From Lentzea sp. NBRC 102530 (GTDB lineage: Bacteria; Actinomycetota; Actinomycetes; Mycobacteriales; Pseudonocardiaceae): a stretch of 64,000 bases of DNA. The DNA lies in assembly GCF_030269365.1 (NCBI RefSeq), contig NZ_BSTF01000010.1, positions 186,001 to 250,000 on the forward strand, in the 5' to 3' direction. The position numbers and the translations under genes are program-made. Shown in pieces: positions 8,167 to 16,116 of the stretch (positions are counted from its first letter, which is position 1; every line of letters begins with the position of its first letter). The notes below the pieces were generated by a model. It made no database searches, was not told the DNA's origin, and saw only the letters and a program-made list of their open reading frames with translations.

Positions 8167-8349
8167 TCACGACCCGTCCGACCGGCCGAGGATCGAGAGC
8201 GCGGCCAGTCCGGCCGCCAGCACGGCGGCGCCGGCCGTCACCGGCACCGAGCTCGTCAGGACGTACAACGAGCCCACACCCGCCAGCAGTCCGTTGACCA
8301 GCACCGCCGCCTCGCCGCGGCCGGCCGTGCCTCTGTTTCGTCCAGTCAT
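8167..8349 (-). CDS. Small two-helix membrane protein
   Basis: 60 residues from ATG 8349. Two hydrophobic segments (about 16-34 and 38-54) are separated by a short turn, with a charged C terminus. The ORF stops 4 nt before the sigma factor start, which supports co-transcription. A longer frame from 8415 exists, but the ATG at 8349 gives the cleaner membrane topology. No family recognised. It may be a modulator of the sigma/OmpA module by position only. Confidence 0.6.
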   Translation of the reverse strand: MTGRNRGTAGRGEAAVLVNGLLAGVGSLYVLTSSVPVTAGAAVLAAGLAALSILGRSDGS

Positions 8350-8585
8350 GCCCCAGAGGGCCACCTGGCGGAAGATCGGCGCAACCACCGGCCCGAATTC
8401 ACTCGACCGGGTCAAAACGATTCCACGTCAACGGATCCAGGCGTGCCGGTACCTCGCAGGACGCACCGGGAGTCGTGGCACCACCACCGTCCACAGTGCC
8501 GCAACGGCGTGCCGTCCATCTCGATGACCGCGGACGTCATGGGCCTGTTCGACTGAACGAGGGAAGGCGTAGCGTCAGGACGACG

Positions 8586-9200
8586 ATGAAGAGGTTCGCG
8601 AACCGGCAGGAAGCGGGCCGCGCCCTCGCCGCGCGCCTCGCCGGACAGCCCTGGCACGACCCGCTGGTCCTGGGCCTCCCACGAGGCGGCGTCCCGGTCG
8701 CCAAGGAGATCGCGACCCGCCTGAACGCCGAGCTCGACGTCGTCGTGGCGCGCAAGATCGGTGCACCGGGCCACCCGGAGTACGGCGTCGGCGCCGTCAC
8801 CGCCGACAGCGAGCCGATCTACGACCCGAGGGTCCTCAGAGCCCTCGACCTGACCGAGGAACAGCTGGGCCACCAGGCCGACGCGGAACGGCAGGAGGCA
8901 CGGCGCCGCACCGCCCTCTACCGCGGCGACCGGCCGCTGACCATGGCGAACCGCGACGTCATCCTCGTCGACGACGGCCTGGCCACCGGCGTCACCGCCA
9001 GAGCGGCGCTCCACCACATCGCGCGACACACCCCGAAGAGCGTCACCCTCGCGGTGCCGGTGGCCGCGCGGGACGCGCTGAAGACGTTCCGGACGCCGAT
9101 CGTCGCGATCCTCACGCCGAAGCACTTCCAGGCCGTGAGCCGCTGGTACGTCCGCTTCGATCAGACCACGGACGACGAGGTGCTCAGCGCGCTCTCGTAG
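8586..9200 (+). CDS. Phosphoribosyltransferase family protein
   Basis: 204 residues. The PRPP-binding loop VILVDDGLATGVTAR (about 118-132) is the type I phosphoribosyltransferase signature, preceded by a Rossmann-like start (PLVLGLPRGGVPVAKEIA) and a flexible hood. Such standalone proteins are widespread in actinobacteria, often near stress genes; the acceptor base is not known. The ATG at 8586 is followed by the basic MKRFANRQEAG helix; upstream frame extension lacks support. Its 3' end overlaps the convergent ABM-domain gene by 40 bp. Confidence 0.85.
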   Translation: MKRFANRQEAGRALAARLAGQPWHDPLVLGLPRGGVPVAKEIATRLNAELDVVVARKIGAPGHPEYGVGAVTADSEPIYDPRVLRALDLTEEQLGHQADAERQEARRRTALYRGDRPLTMANRDVILVDDGLATGVTARAALHHIARHTPKSVTLAVPVAARDALKTFRTPIVAILTPKHFQAVSRWYVRFDQTTDDEVLSALS

Positions 9201-9472
9201 TGCGACACGACCGGGAACGGAGAGTAGAAGCGGTGCAGCAGGGCAGACCACCGCTCATAAGAAGGCCCCTGCCGGAACCCGACGACGTGGTCCTCCACGG
9301 AATCCCACCGCACGAGCAGCAGGTAGCGCGACGGCGTCTCCAGGCAACGCAGCAGTTCGAGGCCGCGGAAGCCCGGCGAGGCGGAGATCAGCTCCCGCGC
9401 CTCGCCGAACGCCCACTCGAAGTCCTGCTCGGAGCCGGGCAGGACGTCGAGCAGCGCGTGCTCCGTGATCAC
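9161..9472 (-). CDS. ABM-domain (antibiotic biosynthesis monooxygenase-like) protein
   Basis: 103 residues with the ferredoxin-like ABM pattern: PGSEQDFEWAFGEARELI helix, SPGFRGLELLRCLE strand turn, and YLLLVRWDSVEDHV. Family members are small dimers, some of them cofactor-free oxygenases or heme-degrading enzymes; nothing specific can be assigned. The GTG start overlaps the hisG stop (GTGA, 9469-9472), so it is translationally coupled downstream of hisE-hisG. Confidence 0.8.
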   Translation of the reverse strand: MITEHALLDVLPGSEQDFEWAFGEARELISASPGFRGLELLRCLETPSRYLLLVRWDSVEDHVVGFRQGPSYERWSALLHRFYSPFPVVSHYESALSTSSSVV

Positions 9473-10329
9473 AGGCGGCAGAACCTGATGTCCGAGGCCA
9501 GCACGGCCTTGGCACCGATGGCCGCGAGCTTGTCCATCACGTTGTTCGCTTCCTTGCGGGACACCATCGCCCGCACGGCCGCCCAGTCCGGGTTGGCCAG
9601 CGGCGCCACGGTCGGCGACTCGAGGCCCGGGGTCAGGGCGATCGCCTCGTCCAGGATCGACCGCGGGCAGTCGTAGTCGAGCATCAGGTACTGCTGCGCG
9701 AACACGACGCCCTGGAGGCGGGCGGTGAGCTGCTTCTTCGCCGCGGTGAGCTCGGAGCCGTTGCGGTGGATCAGCACGGCCTCGGACTCGCAGATCGGGT
9801 CGCCGAACGGCACCAGGTCGTGCTGGCGCAGGGTGCGGCCGGAGCCCACCACGTCGGCGATCAGGTCGGCGACGCCGAGCTGGATCGAGATCTCCACCGC
9901 GCCGTCGAGGCGGATCACCTTGGCGGTGATGCCGCGGGCGGCGAGGTCGCGGCCCACGAGCTTCGGGTACGCCGTGGCGAGGCGCTTGCCCTCGAGGTCC
10001 TCGACCTTCCAGTCGGTGCCGCGGGGGCCCGCGTAGCGGAAGGTCGACGAGCCGAAGCCCAGTGCCAGCAGCTCCTCGACGGAGGAGCCGTTGTCGTCGG
10101 CGCCCGAGTCGGCGGCCAGGTCGCGGCCGGTGATGCCGAGGTCGAGGTCGCCGGACGCCACGTAGATCGCGATGTCCTTGGGGCGCAGGAAGAAGAACTC
10201 GACGTCGTTGTTGTTGTCGAGCACGGTCAGGTCACGCGGCTCGTGCCGCTGCCGGTAGCCGGCCTCGGTGAGCATGGCGGAGGCGCGTTCGGCGAGCGCG
10301 CCCTTGTTCGGGACTGCTACGCGCAGCAT
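9469..10329 (-). CDS. hisG: ATP phosphoribosyltransferase
   Basis: 286 residues, the long form of HisG with a C-terminal ACT-like regulatory domain for histidine feedback. It condenses ATP and PRPP in the first step of histidine biosynthesis in the cytoplasm. The start MLRVAVPNKGALAERA, the DIAIYVASGDLDLGITGRD segment and LADLIADVVGSGRTLR-type PRPP loop (about residues 150-165) are diagnostic. It lies 16 bp downstream of hisE, the classical actinobacterial hisE-hisG operon (Rv2122c-Rv2121c order). Confidence 0.97.
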   Translation of the reverse strand: MLRVAVPNKGALAERASAMLTEAGYRQRHEPRDLTVLDNNNDVEFFFLRPKDIAIYVASGDLDLGITGRDLAADSGADDNGSSVEELLALGFGSSTFRYAGPRGTDWKVEDLEGKRLATAYPKLVGRDLAARGITAKVIRLDGAVEISIQLGVADLIADVVGSGRTLRQHDLVPFGDPICESEAVLIHRNGSELTAAKKQLTARLQGVVFAQQYLMLDYDCPRSILDEAIALTPGLESPTVAPLANPDWAAVRAMVSRKEANNVMDKLAAIGAKAVLASDIRFCRL

Positions 10330-10345
10330 GTGGAAGTCTTTTCAG

Positions 10346-10609
10346 TCAGAGGTACTTGTAGACGTCTTCGAGGGTGAGCCCACGGCCCAGCATGAGCACC
10401 TGGAGGCGGTAGAGCAGCTGCGAGATCTCTTCGGAGAGCTTCTCGTCGGACTCGTACTCGGCGGCGATCCAGACCTCGCCCGCCTCCTCCAGGACCTTCT
10501 TGCCCTGCGCATGGACCCCGGCCTCGAGCGCGGCGACGGTGCCGGATCCCTCCGGCTTGGTGGCGGCTCGTTCGGTCAGCTCAGCGAACAGGGAATCGAA
10601 GGTCTTCAC
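10346..10609 (-). CDS. hisE: Phosphoribosyl-ATP pyrophosphatase
   Basis: 87 residues, the normal length for a single-domain HisE. It hydrolyses PR-ATP to PR-AMP, the second histidine step. MazG-like helices with KVLEEAGEVWIAA (EExxE magnesium site) and EEISQLLYRLQVLML are conserved. The in-frame start is GTG at 10607-10609 (MKTFDSLFAEL); the nearby ATG at 10614 is in another frame and stops at once. First gene of the hisE-hisG-ABM operon. Confidence 0.96.
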   Translation of the reverse strand: MKTFDSLFAELTERAATKPEGSGTVAALEAGVHAQGKKVLEEAGEVWIAAEYESDEKLSEEISQLLYRLQVLMLGRGLTLEDVYKYL

Positions 10610-10683
10610 GGCATGACATCCTCCCATCCCCCGACCCCCCGTCCACACCGCGGTCGCATCTGTCCCAGGCCGTGGACGTGATC

Positions 10684-10709
10684 TGTCCTGCATGGACACC
10701 CGGTAGCGT
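10684..10709 (+). promoter_or_regulatory. Leaderless-type -10 with overlapping dyad before the FhuF-like gene
   Basis: A -10-like TAGCGT (10704-10709) sits 8 nt before the GTG at 10718, suggesting a leaderless mRNA. Just upstream, TGTCC-TGCAT-GGACA (10684-10698) is a perfect dyad in the -35 zone and could be an operator. Confidence 0.45.
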
Positions 10710-10717
10710 GAACTTCC

Positions 10718-11368
10718 GTGTCTGAGTTCGCCGAGGTCCTCGAAGCCCTGCGCCGGGTGCGCGGGATCAACCCGTTCTTCGCCCTCGACGTAGGCCGTCC
10801 GGACGAGTCGTGGCTGCCCGGAACGGCGTTGCTCGAAGGCCCGGCGCTCAAGACCACCCTCGACGCCATCGCGATCCGCTACCGGGCCGACGAACCGCGC
10901 GTGGCCGCCAGCCTGTTCTTCCTCAGCTACACGGCCCGGCTGCTCAGCCCGCTCACGGCCGCGAACATCCCGATCGACGTCCGGCCGGAGAACCTGTGGT
11001 GGCACCACCACCCCGCCAACGGCCTGAGCGTGCGCATCGACCAGCCCCGGCTCGGCCCGCCCGCCGCCGAGGCGCTCGCCCCCGTGGTCGAGGCGGTCCA
11101 GGCCGTCACGCCGGTGGCGAGCGGGTTGCTGTGGGGCAACGCGATGTCGAACGTCGCGGGCGCGCTGAAAATGGTCGTGCGCGCACAGATGCTCACAGCG
11201 GAGGAAGCGGAAGAACGCGGCGAACAGCTCATGAGCACACCGCCGTTCGAACAGGCGGGAGAATTTCTGGCTTTTCCCGGCGAGCTCGGGTTCCGGCGCC
11301 GGTCGTGTTGTCTGTACTACCGCGTTGCCGCAGGTGGGAAGTGTGGTGACTGTCCACTCGCGAAGTGA
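10718..11368 (+). CDS. FhuF-like (2Fe-2S) ferric-siderophore reductase family protein
   Basis: 216 residues. The C terminus carries the FhuF-type cluster motif: CCLYYR followed by CGDCPL (four Cys near residues 195-213). The preceding alpha-helical domain includes the WWHH stretch and LLWGNAMSNVAGAL. By family it reduces or releases iron from siderophores in the cytoplasm. GTG 10718 is preceded by a -10-like TAGCGT. It is followed by the cobalamin riboswitch on the same strand but probably not co-transcribed with cbtBA. Confidence 0.85.
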   Translation: MSEFAEVLEALRRVRGINPFFALDVGRPDESWLPGTALLEGPALKTTLDAIAIRYRADEPRVAASLFFLSYTARLLSPLTAANIPIDVRPENLWWHHHPANGLSVRIDQPRLGPPAAEALAPVVEAVQAVTPVASGLLWGNAMSNVAGALKMVVRAQMLTAEEAEERGEQLMSTPPFEQAGEFLAFPGELGFRRRSCCLYYRVAAGGKCGDCPLAK

Positions 11369-11424
11369 GGAACGCAACAACTCTTATGGCCGGTTGTGCT
11401 TAACAGCCGACTCAACTTACGGTG

Positions 11425-11580
11425 CACGCGCCGCAGTGACGGGAAGCCGGTGAGAATCCGGCGCGGTCCTCGCCACTGTGACCGGGAAGCGATCCCCGCC
11501 GAGCACGTCACTGGTCCCCGCCGGGACTGGGAAGACGCGGGGGCAGCGTTGATCCGGGAGTCAGGAGACCGGCTGCGGCG
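11425..11580 (+). promoter_or_regulatory. Cobalamin (B12) riboswitch
   Basis: The element shows the conserved cobalamin-riboswitch landmarks in order: GACGGGAAGCCGGTGAGAAT with matching CCGGC, GCCACTGTGACCGGGAAGC, CACTGG, CTGGGAAGACGCGGGG, and the B12-box end GGGAGTCAGGAGACCGGC. It is the 5' leader of cbtB, whose start is about 45 nt downstream, so B12 should repress cobalt uptake. Confidence 0.96.
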
Positions 11581-11624
11581 CCGCTAGGAGAGTTGACCTT
11601 CCACGAGGTATGGAGGAGCCCGTC

Positions 11625-11813
11625 ATGACGAGCCCCGCAGCAAGCCTGTCCGCCGTCCGCGTGCCCAAATGGGCCTTCGCCGTCTCACTGCTCGGCCTGA
11701 TCGTCACGTACCTGGTCCTGCAGGAGAACGGCCTCGCGCTCGGCGCGGGTTCCGAGTTGCTGCACGAGTTCTTCCACGACGGCCGTCACGCGCTCGGCGT
11801 CCCCTGCCACTAG
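11625..11813 (+). CDS. cbtB: Cobalt transporter subunit CbtB
   Basis: 62 residues: a short cytoplasmic N terminus, one transmembrane helix (about 14-34) and a His-rich C terminus (HEFFHDGRHALGVPCH) that is the CbtB metal-binding signature. With CbtA it forms a predicted cobalt importer found in B12-regulated operons. ATG 11625 is chosen because GGAGGAG lies 6 nt upstream (11612-11618); an ATG at 11610 would place the Shine-Dalgarno sequence inside the gene. Confidence 0.93.
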   Translation: MTSPAASLSAVRVPKWAFAVSLLGLIVTYLVLQENGLALGAGSELLHEFFHDGRHALGVPCH

Positions 11814-11823
11814 ATCCACGCAG

Positions 11824-12594
11824 ATGACGACGACGTACAAGTCCATCGCACTGCGCGGAGTCGCGGCCGGCGCCATCGCCGGTGTCGCGTCCGCGCTCGT
11901 GCAGCTCCTGGTGACCGAGATCCCGATCCGGGCCGCGCTCGCGGTCGAGGAAGCTCGCGCACCCGCCGGTGAGGAAGCCGGCCACTCCCACGGCGGCGAG
12001 GAAGAGCTCGTCAGCCGCGGCGCCCAGGTCGTGGGCGGCATGCTCGGCGTGGTGATCGTCGGCATCGCGGTCGGCCTGGTGTTCGCCACGGCCTACGCGC
12101 TGTCGAAGCGCTGGTTCACCGACCGCACGCCGTTCAGCCGCAGCTTCGCCTTCGGGGCCGCGGTCTTCGGTGCCGTGGCGCTGCTGCCGTGGATCAAGTA
12201 CCCGGCCAACCCGCCCGCCGTGGGCGATCCGGCGACGGTGAACCACCGCACGGCGCTCTACCTCGGCGTGGTCGTGGCCGGTCTGCTGATCGTGTGGGGT
12301 GCGAGCTGGCTCGCCGCGCAGCTGCACGCGCAGTCGCAGCCGGTGCGCACGACGGCGGTGCTGCTCGCGGTCGTCGCGGCCGCCGCCGTGGTGCTGCTCG
12401 CGTTCCCGGCCCCGCCGGACACGGTTCCCGCGGACATGCCGGTGAACGTCCTGTGGCAGTTCCGCCTCAGCTCGCTCGCCCAGCTGGCCACGCTCTACGT
12501 CGGCATCGGCGTGGTGTTCGGCCTGCTGATCGACCCGGCCGCGCGCAGGGCCAAGGCCCCGGCGAAGGCCTCCCGGGAGAGCACTGTCGCCTGA
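11824..12594 (+). CDS. cbtA: Cobalt transporter CbtA
   Basis: 256 residues with about six transmembrane helices and a His-containing loop after helix 1 (EEAGHSHGGEEE, about residues 50-61) that probably binds cobalt. The family feature WIKYPANPP (about 122-130) in the middle loop is present. It follows cbtB by 10 bp and ends at a strong hairpin, giving a two-gene unit under B12 riboswitch control. Confidence 0.93.
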   Translation: MTTTYKSIALRGVAAGAIAGVASALVQLLVTEIPIRAALAVEEARAPAGEEAGHSHGGEEELVSRGAQVVGGMLGVVIVGIAVGLVFATAYALSKRWFTDRTPFSRSFAFGAAVFGAVALLPWIKYPANPPAVGDPATVNHRTALYLGVVVAGLLIVWGASWLAAQLHAQSQPVRTTAVLLAVVAAAAVVLLAFPAPPDTVPADMPVNVLWQFRLSSLAQLATLYVGIGVVFGLLIDPAARRAKAPAKASRESTVA

Positions 12595-12600
12595 TGGTGT

Positions 12601-12626
12601 GGGGTGGCCGCGCGTGCGGCCACCCC
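12601..12626 (+). terminator. Terminator hairpin after cbtBA
   Basis: GGGGTGGCCGC (12601-12611) pairs perfectly with GCGGCCACCCC (12616-12626) around a 4-nt loop; no U-tract, as is common at high GC. Confidence 0.8.
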
Positions 12627-12654
12627 GCCCAGGCGCCGTTGGTACGTTCGGCGC

Positions 12655-12987
12655 ATGCCTGACAGCGCGGAGTTGCTGGAACAGATGCGTCAGAAGCTCG
12701 ACTTCTTCGAGCAGGCGAACCGCGCCGCCGACGCCCGCGCCGCCGGTTACGGCGCCGCCAAGAAGCCGGGCACGCTCAGCGAGGCGTTCACCAAGTCGTT
12801 GTCGGGCAACGCGGAGAAGGTCGTGGGGCTCGACCAGAGCGGTCCGGACGGCATGAAGTACACCGACCCGGTCAAGATCGCGAACAAGGCGGCGGGCTTC
12901 GTCGACGGCGCGGTCAGGACGATCACCTACGACCGGCGCGGCACCGACCAGGACGCGGCGCGAACCGACCGGGAGCTCGACTTCTGA
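12655..12987 (+). CDS. Hypothetical protein, first gene of an unknown three-gene operon
   Basis: 110 residues, soluble, rich in Ala, Lys and Asp. It starts with an amphipathic helix (SAELLEQMRQKLDFFEQANRA form) that may form a coiled coil, and ends with TYDRRGTDQDAARTDRELDF-like charged sequence. No family recognised. The stop overlaps the next ATG by 1 nt, so the three genes 12655-14521 are expressed together. The ATG follows a hairpin by 28 bp, so this gene must have its own promoter nearby or be read through. Confidence 0.72.
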   Translation: MPDSAELLEQMRQKLDFFEQANRAADARAAGYGAAKKPGTLSEAFTKSLSGNAEKVVGLDQSGPDGMKYTDPVKIANKAAGFVDGAVRTITYDRRGTDQDAARTDRELDF

Positions 12988-13463
12988 TGTGGTGGCGGCC
13001 CAAGCGCTTCACTCCCACCGAGGCCGTGACGTCCGTCGGCGGGCGCACGTTCACGACGCGCACCGAGGTCCGCGTCGTCGGCCTGGACTCCGCCGGTGGC
13101 GACCAGAAGGCGCGCGAGGAGGCGTTCGTCTCGGTCGGCACCGCACTCGGCCCGTGCCCGCCGTTGCGGGTGCGGGCACGGGCCACCGAGGACTGGCGGC
13201 GCATCACGCACGACGAGAACAAGGGCGCGATCGCGGTGGGCGTGCCCGCCTTCGACGACTCGTTCCTGGTGTTCTGCGACGAGTTCGCGTTCGTCCGCCT
13301 GCTCACGCCCGCGCTGACCGCCGCGCCGTGCGAGTCGACCGGCGGCCTCGAACTCGGCGGCGGCCGCATCACCGTGCACCGCGAGGGCGTCGGCCACGAG
13401 GGCGCCGCCGCCGAGTTCCTGAACGCACTGATCCCCTTGCTGCCACCGGAGTTGCGCCGATGA
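12987..13463 (+). CDS. Hypothetical protein, second gene of the unknown operon
   Basis: 158 residues, no signal peptide or transmembrane helix. It begins MWWRPKRFTPTEAVTSVGG and has an alternating beta-rich pattern ending in a Leu/Pro-rich helix (NALIPLLPPELRR). No family or catalytic motif is evident. It overlaps both neighbours (1 nt upstream; ATGA with the next gene). Confidence 0.72.
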   Translation: MWWRPKRFTPTEAVTSVGGRTFTTRTEVRVVGLDSAGGDQKAREEAFVSVGTALGPCPPLRVRARATEDWRRITHDENKGAIAVGVPAFDDSFLVFCDEFAFVRLLTPALTAAPCESTGGLELGGGRITVHREGVGHEGAAAEFLNALIPLLPPELRR

Positions 13464-14521
13464 ACGACGCGCCGATCGTCGTCCCGCTGTCCGGCGAGGC
13501 CGCCGTGGTCGTGGAGCAGGACCGCGTGCTGTTCACCCGCCTGGTCGGCGGCGCCCGCATCGCCACGGACGTCATCGGCGTACCGCTGGCGGGCGTGCTG
13601 AAGGTCGAACCGGGCGTGCTGCTCAAGAACGTGAAGTACCGGACGCCCGAGCACTCCTCCAGCCACCCGCTGCGGTTCGACCTGCCCGCCGGCCCCGCCG
13701 TGTGGCTGCGCGCGGCCTACGACGTCATCATCCCGACCCCCGACCCGCGTGGCCTGGCCGCCGAGATCGAACGCCGCCGCCACCGCGTCGCCCGCTACGG
13801 CGGCGTCGCCTCGTCGGTGGTGTGGAACATCAACCCGCGGCTGCGCGTGGCCGGCCCTCAGGGCTACGTCCCCGGCGTGCTGACCGGTGCGCCGACCGCG
13901 CCCGACATCGGCAGGTGGGAGTCGACCGCCCCGGCCCCGGCCGGCCCGTTGTCGCCGGGCTGGCCCGCGGGCGACCCCGTGGTGCCCAGCCGCGTCCCGT
14001 ACCCGGAGTCGTTGCCGGTGGTGGCCGAGACGCTGGCGAACGGCGTGCGGTTCTCGGTGTCGGTGCGGCGGACGTTCCTCGGCTTCGACGCGGTGTCACC
14101 GGGCGTCGTGAACGACGTCGCGCCCACGTCGTCGTTGAGCGAACCCCTGGCCGTGTGGCACATCGTGCGCGCGGGCACGGTGCGCGGCACGCATCGGCCC
14201 GTGCGGTGGTGTGCGGCCGATGGACGCACCGAGATCCGCACGGAACTGGTCGACGGGCCCGCGTTGTGGCTGTGGGGGCCGGTGCAGGAATGGGTCGTGT
14301 GCACGCCACGGGCCGTGGAGCTGGCCGAAGAAGTGCGGCTGCGGCAGGGCGTGGGGATGGTCTACCCGTTGTCGAGCGACCTCGGGGCCGAACGCCGGAC
14401 GTGGCGTAACCTCTCGTCGACGCGCCCGGTGGACACGCCGTCGGGACGGGCGTTGCCGCCGGTGCCGGAGTGGGCGCCGACGACACCCACCCTGCTGCCC
14501 CGCGACTGCTGGATCCACTAG
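13460..14521 (+). CDS. Hypothetical protein, third gene of the unknown operon
   Basis: 353 residues from the ATG overlapping the previous stop (ATGA at 13460-13463). Beta-rich and Trp/Pro-rich, with repeated short segments such as PAVWLRAAYDVIIPTPDPRG and WLWGPVQEWVVCTPRAVELAEE. No signal peptide, membrane segment or known domain could be recognised. The C terminus PEWAPTTPTLLPRDCWIH stops 4 bp before the convergent gene at 14526. Codon use matches the genome, so the operon is not an obvious recent acquisition. Confidence 0.75.
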   Translation: MNDAPIVVPLSGEAAVVVEQDRVLFTRLVGGARIATDVIGVPLAGVLKVEPGVLLKNVKYRTPEHSSSHPLRFDLPAGPAVWLRAAYDVIIPTPDPRGLAAEIERRRHRVARYGGVASSVVWNINPRLRVAGPQGYVPGVLTGAPTAPDIGRWESTAPAPAGPLSPGWPAGDPVVPSRVPYPESLPVVAETLANGVRFSVSVRRTFLGFDAVSPGVVNDVAPTSSLSEPLAVWHIVRAGTVRGTHRPVRWCAADGRTEIRTELVDGPALWLWGPVQEWVVCTPRAVELAEEVRLRQGVGMVYPLSSDLGAERRTWRNLSSTRPVDTPSGRALPPVPEWAPTTPTLLPRDCWIH

Positions 14522-14525
14522 CTCA

Positions 14526-16106
14526 TCAGGCCCCGCACTTGCCCTTGGCCCGGTTGTCGGCATCGCACCAACGCAGGACGAGATTTCCCGGACCGGTCAT
14601 GACCAAGCCGGGAGATTTCTGTTCGAACGTCACTACAGCACCCTGAGGCAGGGCCGTGTCGGTGCTGGTGAGCACCGTCGCCGTGGCCTGTGCACCAGTC
14701 ACCCCGGTGATGCGCATCGTGAGTTCCGGGAAGGTCGGCATCACGGTCGCGGTCGACTGGTAACTCATCGTCACCAGGCCGCTGGGGTCGATGGTGAGAC
14801 CACCCGCATGCTGCGACCACGTGCCGGTGAAGGCGGCGGGAGGAGCGGCGACCGCGATCGAACTGGCCGTCGGTCGTGGTGAAGGCACGCTGACAGGAGG
14901 CGCGGAAAGAAACAGTGCTTTCTCGTCGACGACGGTGCGCTGACCGTTCCGCAGCACCGCAAGTGTGCCGTACGAGCAGTTCGCTTCCGAGCTGGCACGT
15001 CCTATGCAGCTCGGCACGGTCAGCACCGCGGTGGCGCCGTCGCTCAGCTCACGCACTCTCGTCACGGGGCCTGTGTCGCGCTTGACCCACTTGCCATTCT
15101 CCAGCGCCCACATGTCCCCCGCGCTGCGCAGAACCTGCTTGCCCTGGTTGTTCGCGGTGAGATCGGTACAGGTCCACGACGAGGCGGTCGCCCTCAGTTC
15201 GCCCCTCGCGGTCCACCACAGATCCTCGATCTGAAACCCACTCCCGGTGCCGGGCGGCATCATTGCGGACGTGTCTGTGTTCTTCGCAGTGCCATAGGCG
15301 TCCATCAGCTGCACCGAAGATCGCTCACCGCATGCGCTGCTTCCGCCGAACACAAGTGCATATCGTTCACCGCTGCCGTTCTCGTAGGGGACGACAAGCG
15401 AGGGCGAGCCATTGGTCAGGTCGAGCTTCTTTCCCGCCACCGCACCGAATTCCACCAGCACCACGTCAGAGCCGCCCCTGCTGGAGGCCTGCCCGGTGAT
15501 CACGTGGCTGCGGGTGCTGGCGAGGAACTTTCGCGGATTGGCCGAGCCGAGCGCGGGCGGGAACTTCAGGTCCTCCTGCCTGGCTGCGGACTTCAGATCG
15601 ATCGTGTGGAAACCGTCCACAGCCGAATCCTCGGAACCGATGTTCACCAGCACGCTGTCCGCCCCCACGGCAGTGACGTCCGTGCATCTGCGGCACGGGT
15701 AACGGCGTTCTTCCCCGGTGCTCACGTCGATGGCGATGAGCTCGATCTGCTCCTTCCGGTCAGGACGGAGGTCAGCGTCGGAGAACAACACCACGTGGTC
15801 CCCGCTGTTCGTCCACACGACCTTGTTCCGTTGAGCGTCCCGTCCGAAGAACCGTCGCAGACGGGTGACGACCTGCTCACCGCGCATGAGGACGAGGTGT
15901 GTTTGAGTGAAGTAGAGGAAGTCGGCTCGGCCTGAACCAGGCGGAACTGTGGCCGGTGAAGGGGATGACTCCGTGGCCTCGGAACTGACCGGTGGCAGCA
16001 CTGGATCGAACGCCTGTTGGTCCCATGGTCTCAGGACGAACACCGTCATGACCGCGGCGACGAGGCACAGCCCCGTGAGCACCGCCAAGAGCTTCTTCAC
16101 TGTCAT
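14526..16106 (-). CDS. Membrane-anchored extracytoplasmic protein, possible beta-propeller
   Basis: 526 residues from ATG 16106. One N-terminal transmembrane anchor (residues 5-27) is followed by a Pro/Ser linker and a large beta-rich region with repeated turns such as RNKVVWTNSGDHVVLFSD and TDVTAVGADSVLVNIGS, reminiscent of TolB/WD-like propeller blades (about 70-430). A C-terminal domain of about 100 residues (TGTWSQHAGGLTIDPSG) resembles small secreted beta domains and ends in a Cys-containing tail (WCDADNRAKGKCGA). It lies 10 bp downstream of the trypsin-like gene and is co-transcribed with it. Function unknown. Confidence 0.75.
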   Translation of the reverse strand: MTVKKLLAVLTGLCLVAAVMTVFVLRPWDQQAFDPVLPPVSSEATESSPSPATVPPGSGRADFLYFTQTHLVLMRGEQVVTRLRRFFGRDAQRNKVVWTNSGDHVVLFSDADLRPDRKEQIELIAIDVSTGEERRYPCRRCTDVTAVGADSVLVNIGSEDSAVDGFHTIDLKSAARQEDLKFPPALGSANPRKFLASTRSHVITGQASSRGGSDVVLVEFGAVAGKKLDLTNGSPSLVVPYENGSGERYALVFGGSSACGERSSVQLMDAYGTAKNTDTSAMMPPGTGSGFQIEDLWWTARGELRATASSWTCTDLTANNQGKQVLRSAGDMWALENGKWVKRDTGPVTRVRELSDGATAVLTVPSCIGRASSEANCSYGTLAVLRNGQRTVVDEKALFLSAPPVSVPSPRPTASSIAVAAPPAAFTGTWSQHAGGLTIDPSGLVTMSYQSTATVMPTFPELTMRITGVTGAQATATVLTSTDTALPQGAVVTFEQKSPGLVMTGPGNLVLRWCDADNRAKGKCGA

Positions 16107-16116
16107 CGCGGCCTCG

